From Nocardioides sp. (lineage in GTDB: Bacteria; Actinomycetota; Actinomycetes; Propionibacteriales; Nocardioidaceae), in assembly GCF_014360585.1 (NCBI RefSeq), contig NZ_JACIXG010000036.1, positions 1 to 50,989 on the forward strand: a stretch of DNA of 50,989 bases. Direction: 5' to 3'. How positions within the stretch are numbered: the first letter of the stretch is position 1; every line of letters starts with the position of its first letter. This document shows positions 17,821 through 27,451 of this stretch, piece by piece. The translations under genes and the position numbers were made by a program. The notes under the pieces are model-generated. The model did no database searches and had not been told where the DNA came from. It saw only the letters and a list, made by a program, of their open reading frames with translations.

Positions 17821-17846
17821 CGCTGAAAGAAAAATTTCTTTCAGCG
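17821..17846. repeat. 26-base AT-centred palindrome, possible smc terminator
   Basis: Arms of 12 bases (CGCTGAAAGAAA and its complement) flank a central AA. It lies 77 bases after the smc stop codon, so it could end smc transcription. The core GAAAGAAA-AA-TTTCTTTC recurs at 50787-50810, and a sister motif GAACGAA-AA-TTCGTTC occurs twice near 50.7 kb, so it is a dispersed element rather than a chance hairpin. The rest of the 17595-17922 stretch shows no gene. Confidence 0.6.
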
Positions 17847-17922
17847 GACAGGACCATTCTCAGGCTCGTGGCAGGAGACCGGACCTGCGCCAACGCGCCG
17901 CGTACCCGACAGATCTGACGGA

Positions 17923-20900
17923 TCAAGCAGGCTGGATGTCGCGCAGCCGCTGCGAGATGACGGTGGTGACCCCGTCGCCGCGCATGGTCACGCCGTAGAG
18001 AGCGTCGCCGACCTCCATGGTGCGCTTCTGGTGGGTGATGACGAGCAGCTGCGAGGACTCGCGCAACTCCTCGTAGATCTCCAGGAGCCGGCCGAGGTTG
18101 GTGTCGTCGAGCGCGGCCTCGACCTCGTCGAGGATGTAGAACGGCGAGGGGCGCGCCTTGAAGAGCGAGACCAGGAACGCGACGGCCACCAGGGACCGCT
18201 CGCCACCGGAGAGCAGCGAGAGCCGCTTGACCTTCTTGCCCGGGGGCCGGGCCTCGACCTCGATGCCGGTGGTGAGCATGTTCTCCGGGTCGGTGAGAAC
18301 CAGACGGCCCTCGCCACCCGGGAAAAGCCGCGAGAAGACGTGGTCGAAGGCGACGCGTACGTCCTCCCAGGCCTCGGTGAAGACCTGCTCGACGCGGTTG
18401 TCGACCTCCTTGACGATGTCGAGGAGGTCCTTGCGGGTCTGCTTGAGGTCCTCGAGCTGCTCGGTGAGGAACTTGTGACGCTCCTCCATCGCGGCGAACT
18501 CCTCCAGGGCGAGGGGGTTGACCTTGCCCAGGGCTCGCAGGTTCTTCTCCGCGACCTTGAGCCGCTTGGCCTGCTCGGCACGGACGTACGGGATCGGCTC
18601 GCGCTCGTTCCCCTCCTCGTCGGGGTGCTGCGGGACCAGCTGGTCGGGCCCGTAGTCCTTGACGATCGCCTCGGGGTCGAGGCCGAGCTCGTCGAGGATC
18701 CGCTCCTCGAGCTGCTCGATGCGCATCCGCTGCTGGGCTCGGGCCATCTCGTCGCGGTGGACCGAGTTGACCAGCTCCTCGAGCTCCTTGCCGAGGTTGC
18801 GCAACAGCGAGCGGCACTCGCGCAGCGCCTGCTCGCGCCCGGCCCGGGACTCCTCGATCTCGGTGCGGGCTCTCGCGGCCTGCTGCACCGAGACCTCCAG
18901 ACGGTCCAGTGCGTACGCCACCGCGGTCCCGACCGCTCGCGCGGCCTCGCCCTCGCGGCGCATCTGCTCACGGCGGGCGGCCGCCTTGGCACGCTGCTCA
19001 CGCTCCTGCCGGGCGGCGCGGAGCAGCCCCTCGGCACGACCGGCCAGCGCGCGGGCGCGCTCCTCGGACGTACGCAGCGCCAACCGCGCGTCCATCTCGC
19101 GCTGTCGCGCGTCGCGGGCAGCCTGGGCCAGCCCGTCGCGGGCGCTCACGTCCGGCTCGTCCTCGGGCTCCTCCTCGGCCATCGCGAGCCGCTCCTCGAG
19201 CTCGGCGAGGCCGGCGACGGCGTTCTCCCGCGCCTCCTGTGCCTGCTCGACGGCGGCCAGCAGCCGCTCGGCCTCGCCGCGCGCGGCGCGGGCCTGGGCA
19301 CCGAACTGGCCGAGCTCCTCGGCCACCGCGGCCAGGGTCGCGTCGGACTCGTGCAGCTTGGCCAGCGCGACGTCGACCCGCTTCTGCGCGGCCAGCCGCT
19401 CCGCCTCCAGGCGGGAGGTCTCGAAGGTGGCCCGCTCGGAGACCGCGTTGGCCTCGGCGAGCTGGGCGGTGGCCTCGTCGACCGCCGCCTGCACCTCGAG
19501 CAGGCTGGGTACGCTGGATGAGCCGCCGGCGGCGAAGTGGGCGCCGATCAGGTCGCCCTCACGGGTCACCGCGGTGATCTCGGGATCCTCGGCGACGAGC
19601 GCTTGAGCCGAGGCGAGGTCGTCGACGACCGCGACCTTGTCGAGCAGCCGCGCCACCGCGGGCCGCAGCACCGGCTGGCACTCCACCACGTCCAGGGCGT
19701 ACGCCGCACCCGCGGGCAGCGACGGCCAGCCGCCGGTCTCCTCGGGCGATCCGCCCAGGAGCAGCCCGGCCCGGCCGAGGTCCTCGGTCTTGAGATGCTC
19801 GATCGCCCCGACCGCACGCTCGGCGGACTCGACGACGACCGCGTCCGACGCGATGCCGAGCGCCGCCGCGACCGCGGCCTCGTAGCCGGAGCGCACCGCG
19901 AGCAGCGAGGCGACCGACCCCAGGACGCCGGGCAGGTCCGAGCCGAGCAGCGCGCCGGCGCCGTCCTTGCGGTTCAGCCCCATCTCCAGGGCTTCCCTGC
20001 GAGCGGCCAGGGTGGAGCGGTCGCGGTCGGCCTGCTGAGCCTCGGCCTGCAGCTTGCTGAGCCGGCCCTCGATGTCCTCGAGCGTGGCGGCAGCAGCCTC
20101 GTGCTCGGCGTCGAGGCCCTCCTCCCCCGCGTCCAGCCCGGCAACCTTGGTCTCCAGGGCGGTGAAGTCGCGCTGGGCCCGCTCGGCGCGCGCCAGCGCC
20201 TCCTCGCGGGCAGAGGTCAGCCGCCCGACCTCGTCGTCGGCGGCAGCGGCCCGCGACTTGAGCGCGTTGACCTGGCCGGTCAGCCGTGCCATCCCCTCGC
20301 GGCGGTCGGCGGCCGCTCGCTCGAGCCCCTTGACCCGGCGCTCCTCCTCGGCCGCGGCATCCTCCGCCGCCTTGCGGGCCTCGACCGCCTCCTCGAGGGA
20401 GTAGCGAAGCTCCTCGACCTCGGCGTCGGCGGTCTCCTCCTGCTCGCGGGCCACCTCGGCCTGCGCCTCGAGCTCCTCGGGGTCACGCCCCTGGCGCACC
20501 TCCAGGTCCTCGGAGCCGGCCGCGTTGCGGACCCGCTCGGAGGCCAGCGACTGGGTGCCGCGCAGCCGCTCGCGCAGGGAGTTCAGCGCGAACCAGGTCT
20601 CCTGCGCGGCGGCCAGCGCCGGCAGGTCCTCGCGCAGCGCGGCCTCGAGCACCGCCTCCTGCTCACGCCCCTCCGCGATGGTCTCCTCGACCTCGGCCCG
20701 ACGGGCCAGCAGCGCGCCCTCGTCGGCGAGCTCCTTGTCGAGCTCGGTCCTCGCGGTGACCAGGTCGTCGGCGTAGATGCGGGCCTTGGCGTCGCGTACG
20801 TCCATCTGAACCGTCTGCGCCTGCCGGGCGACCTCGGCCTGACGGTCGAGCGGCTTGAGCTGGCGGCGGATCTCGACGAGCAGGTCCTGGAGCCGGTCCA

Positions 20901-21462
20901 GGTTGACCTGCGTGGAGTCGAGCTTGCGCAGCGCCTTCTCCTTGCGCTTGCGGTGCTTGAGGACGCCGGCGGCCTCCTCGATGAAGCCGCGGCGGTCCTC
21001 CGGGGTCGCGCGCAGGATCGTGTCGAGCTGGCCCTGGCCGACGATGACGTGCATCTCGCGGCCGATTCCGGAGTCCGAGAGCAGGTCCTGGACGTCGAGC
21101 AGCCGGCACGGGCTGCCGTTGATCGCATACTCCGAGCCGCCGTTGCGGAACATCGTGCGGGAGATGGTGACCTCGGCGTACTCGATCGGCAGCGCGCCGT
21201 CGGTGTTGTCGATCGTCAGCGACACCTCGGCCCGGCCCAGCGGGGCGCGCCCGGCGGTGCCGGCGAAGATGACGTCCTCCATCTTTCCGCCACGCAGACT
21301 CTTGGCGCCCTGCTCACCCATGACCCAGGCGAGCGCGTCGACGACGTTGGACTTGCCCGAGCCGTTGGGCCCGACGATGCAGGTGATCCCCGGTTCGAGC
21401 TCGAGGGTCGTCGCGGAGGCGAAGGACTTGAAACCCTTCAGCGTCAGACGCTTGAGGTACAT
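17923..21462 (-). CDS. smc: Chromosome segregation protein SMC
   Basis: This encodes 1179 residues, the normal full length. SMC forms ATP-driven dimers that, with ScpA/ScpB, load near parS and compact and separate chromosomes. Walker A is GPNGSGKSNV (31-40) in the N-terminal head. Two long coiled-coil arms rich in Glu, Ala and Arg surround the hinge (about 500-660, with LLGSDLPGVLGSVASLL). The C-terminal head holds the ABC signature LSGGERSLVAVAF (from 1084) and Walker B FYILDEVEAALDD (from about 1108), followed by the late ITHQKRTME switch. The ATG at 21462 has GGGGGAG 6-9 bases upstream. It is separated from ftsY on one side and mutM on the other by glycan gene islands. Confidence 0.98.
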   Translation of the reverse strand: MYLKRLTLKGFKSFASATTLELEPGITCIVGPNGSGKSNVVDALAWVMGEQGAKSLRGGKMEDVIFAGTAGRAPLGRAEVSLTIDNTDGALPIEYAEVTISRTMFRNGGSEYAINGSPCRLLDVQDLLSDSGIGREMHVIVGQGQLDTILRATPEDRRGFIEEAAGVLKHRKRKEKALRKLDSTQVNLDRLQDLLVEIRRQLKPLDRQAEVARQAQTVQMDVRDAKARIYADDLVTARTELDKELADEGALLARRAEVEETIAEGREQEAVLEAALREDLPALAAAQETWFALNSLRERLRGTQSLASERVRNAAGSEDLEVRQGRDPEELEAQAEVAREQEETADAEVEELRYSLEEAVEARKAAEDAAAEEERRVKGLERAAADRREGMARLTGQVNALKSRAAAADDEVGRLTSAREEALARAERAQRDFTALETKVAGLDAGEEGLDAEHEAAAATLEDIEGRLSKLQAEAQQADRDRSTLAARREALEMGLNRKDGAGALLGSDLPGVLGSVASLLAVRSGYEAAVAAALGIASDAVVVESAERAVGAIEHLKTEDLGRAGLLLGGSPEETGGWPSLPAGAAYALDVVECQPVLRPAVARLLDKVAVVDDLASAQALVAEDPEITAVTREGDLIGAHFAAGGSSSVPSLLEVQAAVDEATAQLAEANAVSERATFETSRLEAERLAAQKRVDVALAKLHESDATLAAVAEELGQFGAQARAARGEAERLLAAVEQAQEARENAVAGLAELEERLAMAEEEPEDEPDVSARDGLAQAARDARQREMDARLALRTSEERARALAGRAEGLLRAARQEREQRAKAAARREQMRREGEAARAVGTAVAYALDRLEVSVQQAARARTEIEESRAGREQALRECRSLLRNLGKELEELVNSVHRDEMARAQQRMRIEQLEERILDELGLDPEAIVKDYGPDQLVPQHPDEEGNEREPIPYVRAEQAKRLKVAEKNLRALGKVNPLALEEFAAMEERHKFLTEQLEDLKQTRKDLLDIVKEVDNRVEQVFTEAWEDVRVAFDHVFSRLFPGGEGRLVLTDPENMLTTGIEVEARPPGKKVKRLSLLSGGERSLVAVAFLVSLFKARPSPFYILDEVEAALDDTNLGRLLEIYEELRESSQLLVITHQKRTMEVGDALYGVTMRGDGVTTVISQRLRDIQPA

Positions 21463-21565
21463 CGACTTCTCCCCCGGCTCAGGACCACGTGGTCATACAT
21501 GATTCGCAACACATCAGCGTGGCTGAGGTGAGTCAGCAAATCTAATCGTCGCTGCTCAGGGGAAC

Positions 21566-21593
21566 CCCAGCGGGTCGAGGATAACCCGCCGGG
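21566..21593 (-). terminator. Hairpin after the pyruvyl transferase operon
   Basis: Arms 21566-21575 and 21584-21593 pair over 10 positions on the minus-strand RNA (one G-U) with an 8-base loop. The hairpin lies 27 bases after the stop of the polysaccharide pyruvyl transferase gene and before smc, the right place to end the five-gene operon to its right. No U tract. Confidence 0.6.
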
Positions 21594-21619
21594 TCTGTCG
21601 ATCTGGGGATCTCGACGGT

Positions 21620-22750
21620 TCAGAGCCCCAGCGTCTGCTTCACCTCCGCGCGCAGCTCCCGCAGGTGGGCGTCCGCGGCGGTACGCAGACCGGCGACCGC
21701 CTCGGGATCCGGGACCACCCGGTTGGCGAACCTCTCGGCGAGATCGGCGGCGACGAAATCGGAGACGTTGGCGTCCAGACCGATCCGCCTCATGAAGTTG
21801 CGGTTCTTGTTGGTCGGGATCATGACGATCGAGGGCACCTCGTACATCGTGGCCACCACCGAGCCGTGGAACTTCATGCTCGCGAACGCGGTGCACTCGC
21901 CGATCGCCCGGGTGAGCTCGTCGAGGTCCTCGGTGTAGACGACCTCCTTGCCCGGGATGTCGAGGTCGTCGGCGTTGGCGAGGTCCCGGCGGCCGACCGC
22001 CATGGTGCCGAGGATGAGATGGCGTACGCGCCAGCCCTCCGCGATCGCCTTGCCGGCCATCTCCTCGACGCGTGAGTAGTCGTCGGGCTCGTCCAGGTTG
22101 GGACGGTAGCGGGTGACCACGCCGAGGATCGGCGCCCCCTCGGGCTTGGTGGCGGCGGGGAGGTCCAGCGAGCAGACCATGTCGGGGGCGACCTTGATGT
22201 CCAGGTCCGCGGAGATGTTCGCCAGGATCCAGTCGGCGGTCGGCTGGTCGCGTACGCCGATGAACTTCACGTTCGGGTGCTCGAGGAACCTCTTGTGCTT
22301 CTCGATGATCTGGGGCTTGATTTGGGTGTTGCGGTAGATCGGCACCCCGATGCCGACCACGAAGATGGGCTTGGCCAGCATCTTGTGGTTGAAATAACGG
22401 GGGTCGGACTGCCACGGCTGCAGGATGTCCCCGCCGCCGATGAGGACGGCGTCGACCTCGTCCACGATCTCGGCCAGCGGCCGGTCGTAGTAGGGCTTGG
22501 TCATGTTGTCGGCGAGCACCCGCAGCTCGAACTCCTCGCCGAAGTACTGCTCATAGACCGACAGGAAGAGCTCGTCGCCGTAGTTCCCGGCCCCGAAGAA
22601 GCCGGCGAGCCCGATGACCGGCTTGCGACCGCGCCGCTCACGGCGAGCCAGCGCCGCCCTGATCTGCTCCTTGAGCGGGTCGGGCAGACGGCGGGCGGCC
22701 GCCCGGAGAACCGGGTTGTGGCGCAGCGCCGAACGGGAGGATTCATGCAT
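21620..22750 (-). CDS. Polysaccharide pyruvyl transferase family protein
   Basis: This encodes 376 residues. The family transfers a pyruvyl group from phosphoenolpyruvate to a sugar of a surface polymer, forming a ketal that gives negative charge (CsaB, WcaK and related enzymes). The GT-B-like fold is marked by LAGFFGAGNYGDELFLSVYE (48-67), VLIGGGDILQP, VVGIGVPIY, FIGVRDQPTADWI (the conserved R-D) and FASMKFHGSVVA (the conserved K/R-x-H). All expected blocks are present. The start overlaps the end of the upstream GT2 gene by 8 bases. In Gram-positive bacteria pyruvylated wall polymers can act as anchors for SLH-domain proteins; no such protein is visible here. Confidence 0.92.
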   Translation of the reverse strand: MHESSRSALRHNPVLRAAARRLPDPLKEQIRAALARRERRGRKPVIGLAGFFGAGNYGDELFLSVYEQYFGEEFELRVLADNMTKPYYDRPLAEIVDEVDAVLIGGGDILQPWQSDPRYFNHKMLAKPIFVVGIGVPIYRNTQIKPQIIEKHKRFLEHPNVKFIGVRDQPTADWILANISADLDIKVAPDMVCSLDLPAATKPEGAPILGVVTRYRPNLDEPDDYSRVEEMAGKAIAEGWRVRHLILGTMAVGRRDLANADDLDIPGKEVVYTEDLDELTRAIGECTAFASMKFHGSVVATMYEVPSIVMIPTNKNRNFMRRIGLDANVSDFVAADLAERFANRVVPDPEAVAGLRTAADAHLRELRAEVKQTLGL

Positions 22751-23777
22751 CGAGGAAGCCCTTCAGGTCATCGTCCAAGATCGTCTGCACGTGCGTGCCA
22801 TAAGCCGTCTCCTGGGCAGCAGCCACGCACTCCTTGCCGAACAGCGGAGACAGCAGCAGCGTCCGTAGGGCGCGGAAGAGCCCCCGCTGGCGCGACCGGT
22901 TGTTCACGAAGCCGAGCGTGCGCTGCATGTTCATCACCTTGAAGAAGCGGTGCAGCAACACCTCCGTGACCACCTTGGTGCGTACGTCCTCCCCGATCTC
23001 CGCTGCCGAGAGCTCGAGCAGGCTGTGCTCGAGGAAGCGGATCCCGTCTGCGACTCGGTGGTACGCGAAGTACCCGTGCGTGTGGTCGCGCCGCGACAGA
23101 TGGCCGTCTTCCTTCGCGGCGTCGATGTCCCCGTGGCCACTGAAGTGGTAGTAGTCGTGGCCGCCGACGTAGGCCAGCTTCTTGGCGTGCGTCAGGAACG
23201 AGAAGGTGAACTGGAAGTCCTCGAAGACCGTCATCGACTCGTCGAACCGCAGACCCAGCTCGTTCACCGTGCTCGTTCGGAAGATGCGTTTGCACGACAG
23301 CGAGGTCGCCGCCTCCAGGAGGTCCACTTCCTCGAAGTCGGTGTCGATCGTGAGCTCCCTGGCCCGGCCGGCATCGGAGACGTTGTTGACGGCGACGTAG
23401 TCGAGCTCGGGTCGTTCGTCCAAGATGTCCAGCAGCCGCTCGACCGACCCGCGCCCGACGTAGTCGTCGGAGTCGACGAAGAAGACATGACTCGTCTCGA
23501 CGTGGTCGAGCGCGGTGTTCCGAGGCGTGCTCGCACCGCCGGTGTGCCGCGGCAGACGCACGATCTTGAGCCGCTCCGAGGAGAACCGCTCCCGCAGCGA
23601 GTCGAGCGTGGCCGTGGCGGCAGGCGATGTCGACAGGTCGTCGGCCACGACCACCCGGACGCGACCCTCGAGATCGGGACGGTCCGCGACGTCGAGCAGC
23701 ACTGAATCGACGCACCGTTGGAGAAGCTCTGACCGGTTGAAGGTCGGGATGGCGATGGTGAGCGAGGAGACGGGCAT
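22743..23777 (-). CDS. Glycosyltransferase family 2
   Basis: This encodes 344 residues from an ATG at 23777 with CTAGGAAA just upstream; the open frame continues further but only across the repeats and the preceding gene. The GT-A fold has LTIAIPTFNRSELLQ (6-20), VVADDLSTS (43-51), HTGGASTPRNTAL and the DxD in FFVDSDDYV (99-107). A C-terminal helical part (DVRTKVVTEVLLHRFFKVMN) follows. Soluble, cytoplasmic, likely inverting. The 3' end overlaps the pyruvyl transferase gene by 8 bases. Three 15-base tandem repeats lie in its leader (23786-23830). Donor and acceptor unknown. Confidence 0.88.
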   Translation of the reverse strand: MPVSSLTIAIPTFNRSELLQRCVDSVLLDVADRPDLEGRVRVVVADDLSTSPAATATLDSLRERFSSERLKIVRLPRHTGGASTPRNTALDHVETSHVFFVDSDDYVGRGSVERLLDILDERPELDYVAVNNVSDAGRARELTIDTDFEEVDLLEAATSLSCKRIFRTSTVNELGLRFDESMTVFEDFQFTFSFLTHAKKLAYVGGHDYYHFSGHGDIDAAKEDGHLSRRDHTHGYFAYHRVADGIRFLEHSLLELSAAEIGEDVRTKVVTEVLLHRFFKVMNMQRTLGFVNNRSRQRGLFRALRTLLLSPLFGKECVAAAQETAYGTHVQTILDDDLKGFLDA

Positions 23778-23785
23778 GGCTTTCC

Positions 23786-23830
23786 TAGGTCTGGGTTCGC
23801 CGAGGCTGGGTTCGCCAGGGTTGGGTTCGG
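23786..23830 (-). repeat. Three tandem 15-base repeats in a gene leader
   Basis: Units at 23786-23800, 23801-23815 and 23816-23830 read, on the minus strand, GCGAACCCAGACCTA, GCGAACCCAGCCTCG and CCGAACCCAACCCTG. They fill most of the gap between two glycosyltransferase genes and end at the ribosome binding site of the 23777 start. The exact 15-base period is clear. Confidence 0.75.
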
Positions 23831-23856
23831 CGGCGCGGCGCCGCAACCAGGTCATC

Positions 23857-25494
23857 TCAGGCGCCACGAGTCCTGCGCGCAGCGCGACCGAGCTCACGGC
23901 GGACGACCGTACGCAGCCGAATGTTCTCCAGCTCGGCCACTCGCGCCTCGGCCTCCTCGGCCCGCTTGGCCTGGTTGGCGGCACGCCGACGTGCCTTCTG
24001 CAGACGCTCCTCGGTGATCGGGCCGTCCTCACGACGGATCTTCGCGACCGGCTCGGTCGTGGGGAGATCCACGAACCCGAGACCGGCGTTGGAGCGCCAC
24101 TCGACACCCCAGGCCGCCTCCAGCGCCTCGGTCTCGGTCACTGTCGGACCCACGTACCGCTGGGCGCGCGCGAACGCGGCCGACGACGTGACCCGGACGG
24201 CTTCGTCGGTGTGGGAGTCCGCCGGTGCGAAATAGCTGACCCGGCCGAGGTCCTCGCCGTAGACGGAGCGCATCATCTTCTCCACGCCCCTCGAGCCGAT
24301 GCCGACGGTGGCCGGGACGTCGAGCCGGTAGGGCGAGGGGAAGACGTCGTCGGGGGCATCCTCCACCATCCGCACCCGCCCCTCGCAGCGATACCACTCC
24401 TGCAGCAGATGCAGCTCGAGGTCAGGATCGGCGAGCACGCGACGGCGGCCGGTCTCCAGCGTCGACCAGGGACCGACGAGCACCACCTCGAGATCGGTCT
24501 CGGTCTGGTTGAGCAGCATGTCGACGCACCGTCGGGCGACCTCCGCGGTCTCGGCGTCCACCTTCACCACGGCGGTGACGTAGGGCACCTCCCACTGGCG
24601 GTTGCTGGCCGAACGCCGGTAGCGCGGGATGGGCATCTTCTGGGCGAAGTGGACATCGTTGAAGTGAGCGACCTCGCGCCCCTTGTCCTGCACCGTCGCC
24701 CGGCCGAGATGGTAGGTGTGAGCCGAGGTGACCGGGATGAAGACCGCGCCCCGCTGCCAGATCTGGTAGGCGATCTCGGTGTCGTCACCGAGCTTGAGCT
24801 CGGGCCGCTGTCCGTACGTCCTGGCGTAGACCGACCGGGTCACGGTCGCGCACGCGCCCATGTGGGTGGAGTAGTTGCGGCCGCCGGAGGAGTTCAGGTC
24901 GTCGGTCTCCTCGAAGATGTCCAGGGACCAGTGGCGGTGCAGCGTGGCGAGGTCGTGGTGCTTACGGATCTCGCCGCTGCGTACCTCCTCGAAGACCTGC
25001 TCAGGGGTGAAGTCCCACTCCTCGACGAAGCCCTTGTGGCCGATGGTGGCCGCCTCCGGGATGAAATGAGCCCACTTGGCGTGCTCGCGCACGTTGTCGG
25101 AGAAGAGGATCATGTCCGAGTCGACCCAGTAGATGATGTCGCCGTCGGATGCCTCGATCCCGATGTGCAGGCCGTTGGAGCGCCCCCACCCCTCTCCGGC
25201 CGCCTCGTCGACCCTGATCAGACGGGTGTTCTTGGGGGCGTACCTCCCGATCTCCACGGCAGGCTCGCTGCCGTCGTCGATCACGATGACCTCGAGCAGG
25301 TCCTCGGGATAGTCCTGCGCGGCCAGGGACGCCAAGGTCAGATCCAGGGTCTTGCTGTTGAAGGCGGGGGTCACCACCGAGACCTTCAGCGTCGGCTCCC
25401 AGCCTTCGGGGACGGTGCCGTCGAAGACGTCGCGCCACTGGTTCTTGTAGACGACCTGGCTGAGCTCGGGGTTGACTGTGAACTGCTTGGGCAT
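23857..25494 (-). CDS. Glycosyltransferase family 2 with C-terminal coiled coil
   Basis: This encodes 545 residues from an ATG at 25494 (AGAAGGAAACCC upstream). GT2 motifs are LKVSVVTPAFNSKTLDL (36-52), VIVIDDGSEPAV (69-80), GWGRSNGLHIGI and the DxD in IYWVDSDMIL (121-130). A later GDDTEIAYQIWQRG block fits the acceptor-side base of chondroitin- and galactofuranose-type GT2 enzymes. Residues about 310-480 form a second region that may be a half-size GT-A-like domain (YVTAVVKVDAETAEVARRCV, DLEVVLVGPWSTL). The tail (about 495-530) is a charged coiled coil, possibly for pairing with other proteins of the cluster. The middle gene of the five-gene operon. Confidence 0.87.
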   Translation of the reverse strand: MPKQFTVNPELSQVVYKNQWRDVFDGTVPEGWEPTLKVSVVTPAFNSKTLDLTLASLAAQDYPEDLLEVIVIDDGSEPAVEIGRYAPKNTRLIRVDEAAGEGWGRSNGLHIGIEASDGDIIYWVDSDMILFSDNVREHAKWAHFIPEAATIGHKGFVEEWDFTPEQVFEEVRSGEIRKHHDLATLHRHWSLDIFEETDDLNSSGGRNYSTHMGACATVTRSVYARTYGQRPELKLGDDTEIAYQIWQRGAVFIPVTSAHTYHLGRATVQDKGREVAHFNDVHFAQKMPIPRYRRSASNRQWEVPYVTAVVKVDAETAEVARRCVDMLLNQTETDLEVVLVGPWSTLETGRRRVLADPDLELHLLQEWYRCEGRVRMVEDAPDDVFPSPYRLDVPATVGIGSRGVEKMMRSVYGEDLGRVSYFAPADSHTDEAVRVTSSAAFARAQRYVGPTVTETEALEAAWGVEWRSNAGLGFVDLPTTEPVAKIRREDGPITEERLQKARRRAANQAKRAEEAEARVAELENIRLRTVVRRELGRAARRTRGA

Positions 25495-25554
25495 GGGTTT
25501 CCTTCTGGATCTGGCGAGACTCTGGTGACGCTAGGTGCGGCGGCGGGCTCGGGC

Positions 25555-27417
25555 TCAGCCGTCGACGATCTCCGGCAGGAACCGGGGCCACTGCTCGAAC
25601 GCCCCGGCGACGAGGCTCGACTCGTCCCGCTTCCAGGTGTGGCCATCGGCGTGCCGGATGTAGACGTAGCCGAGGCTGGTCGTGCGATAGCCGATCCCGC
25701 CGGCGTTCCCGACCCGGATGAGCACCGAGCGGTCGGTCGAGTTCGGCGTCGGGCGCCAGCCGCCGACCTCGTTGAGCATGGCGGTGGAGAGCATCATCGC
25801 GCCGCCGGCGAGCTGGTAGTGGTACGCCTCCGTGGTGAACGTCCGGTGCACCGTGTGGCCGAGGGCCTCCAGGTAGAGATACTCGGTCGTCTTCCCGACC
25901 ATGTCGGCGCTGGAGTAGAGGTAGGCGAGCACCAGATCACCGATGACCTGAGGACCGTAGACGTCGTCGTCGTCGATCTTCACGATCAGGTCGCCCGAGG
26001 CGTGCCGAGCCGCATCCGCGAGCACCGCGCCGAACGGGGTGGCGCGATCGTGGAGCAGAACGGTCGCATCGGCGGCCTTGATCGCGTCCTCGAGCTCGCC
26101 CGGGAGCGGCGCCTCGGCTCCGTGCACCGCCACGATGATCTCGAGGTGGGGATACCGCTGTGCAGCGAGCGCCTCGACGACCGCGCTGACCCGGTCCGGC
26201 CGCATCGTCGAGAGCACGGCGCTGACCTTCGGCAACAGCCGGCGACCTTGGTCGTCGGCGAATCCGGCGAGCTCGAAGAATCCGCCGAAGCGGGCCATCG
26301 CCTCACGTCGCTGGCCCACCGAACGCAGCTCGCGCACCAGTCCGAGGGCCGGCTGATAGGGCTTGCGCAGAAGATCGGCGAGCGTTTCGCCGAGCATCTC
26401 GTTCGCGAGCCCGAGACCGGCGCTCATCGAGTGCAGGATGGCACCGCTGGCAGCGACCTCCGCCAGCCGGCGGTGGAGCGCCTGCTCTCCCTCCTCGGGG
26501 ACTGCGGCGAGACCGGAGAGGTCGATCGACTCCACGTGCCGAAGCCGGGCGATCTCCTGACGGGTGAACGGCGCCGCCAGGGGGTGCGCCGTCTCCTCGA
26601 GCTCCTCGGCCGACCCCGCGGTCGGGCGCAGACGGAGATGGTCGCCCTCGATCGTCAGGGCAAGCCACCCGTCCGGTTCGTCGAACCCCTGGAGCCGCCC
26701 GATCGGGTTGTGCACGTGCAGGTCGACGACGGGGCGCCGGCTGCGGTCGCTGACCGAGAGATGTCCGTACGCGTCCACGAGCACCGGCGTACGGAACACG
26801 GTCTCTCGAGGGTCGTCGGCGACCTCGACCAGCTCGTCGAATCGCTCCGGCGAGGAGACCAGGCCCAGGTCGGCCGAGCTCAGCCCGACCCCTTGGAGCT
26901 GGTTGACAGGCAGCTCGGGAATCCCCGGAGCCGTACGCGTCGGCAGCAGCGCCAGCGCGGCCGCATCGACTGCGTCGGTGCCGAGCTGGACGTGACCGAA
27001 GCCATGATGGCCGCGGTCGACGGCGAACAGCGGATAGACGGCCCGGGCGACCTGGGCGAGCGACGTCTCGTCCCTCAGCTCGACGTCGCACCAGGAGGCG
27101 CCCACCGACCTCGCCGGGTAGCGCACCATCTGGCGCAGGACCCCGGGCAGCCAGCCGAGCCGGCCGCTCCACCGCCGGTGCGGCCACTCCCAGCGGCGCA
27201 CCTTCAGGGACAGCCTCGAGACCGTGATCGACGGGTCCGCGACGGTCAGCGCCCGGATCTGGTCGACGTCCTCGACCACGATCTTCACGAATCCACCGGG
27301 GCGGGAAAGGCCGGCAACGAACGCACCGACCTCGGCCGCGCTCGCGAGCACGATCTCCTCGGCCGGCGCGATGGGGGTATGCGGGGCGATCGGTTGGTTC
27401 GTCACCGTGGACTGCAC
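25555..27417 (-). CDS. Glycosyltransferase family 2 with long N-terminal extension
   Basis: This encodes 620 residues. The C-terminal 240 residues are GT2-like: KVSAVLSTMRPDRVSAVVEA, PHLEIIVAVHG, then a strong metal site KIDDDDVYGP (DDDD at 482-485) and LNEVGGWRPTPNSTDRSVLIR. The first 370 residues match nothing I recognise; they are mixed alpha/beta with short conserved-looking pieces (FVKIVVEDVDQIRALTV, LFAVDRGHHGFGHVQLG). The GTG at 27417 is chosen because CTAGGAGAGCT lies directly before it, the same leader pattern as the 23777 gene; an ATG at 27447 is the alternative. It lies 34 bases after the second acyltransferase. Confidence 0.83.
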   Translation of the reverse strand: MQSTVTNQPIAPHTPIAPAEEIVLASAAEVGAFVAGLSRPGGFVKIVVEDVDQIRALTVADPSITVSRLSLKVRRWEWPHRRWSGRLGWLPGVLRQMVRYPARSVGASWCDVELRDETSLAQVARAVYPLFAVDRGHHGFGHVQLGTDAVDAAALALLPTRTAPGIPELPVNQLQGVGLSSADLGLVSSPERFDELVEVADDPRETVFRTPVLVDAYGHLSVSDRSRRPVVDLHVHNPIGRLQGFDEPDGWLALTIEGDHLRLRPTAGSAEELEETAHPLAAPFTRQEIARLRHVESIDLSGLAAVPEEGEQALHRRLAEVAASGAILHSMSAGLGLANEMLGETLADLLRKPYQPALGLVRELRSVGQRREAMARFGGFFELAGFADDQGRRLLPKVSAVLSTMRPDRVSAVVEALAAQRYPHLEIIVAVHGAEAPLPGELEDAIKAADATVLLHDRATPFGAVLADAARHASGDLIVKIDDDDVYGPQVIGDLVLAYLYSSADMVGKTTEYLYLEALGHTVHRTFTTEAYHYQLAGGAMMLSTAMLNEVGGWRPTPNSTDRSVLIRVGNAGGIGYRTTSLGYVYIRHADGHTWKRDESSLVAGAFEQWPRFLPEIVDG

Positions 27418-27451
27418 AGCTCTCCTAGGTCGATTCTTGAACAGCATCGAT

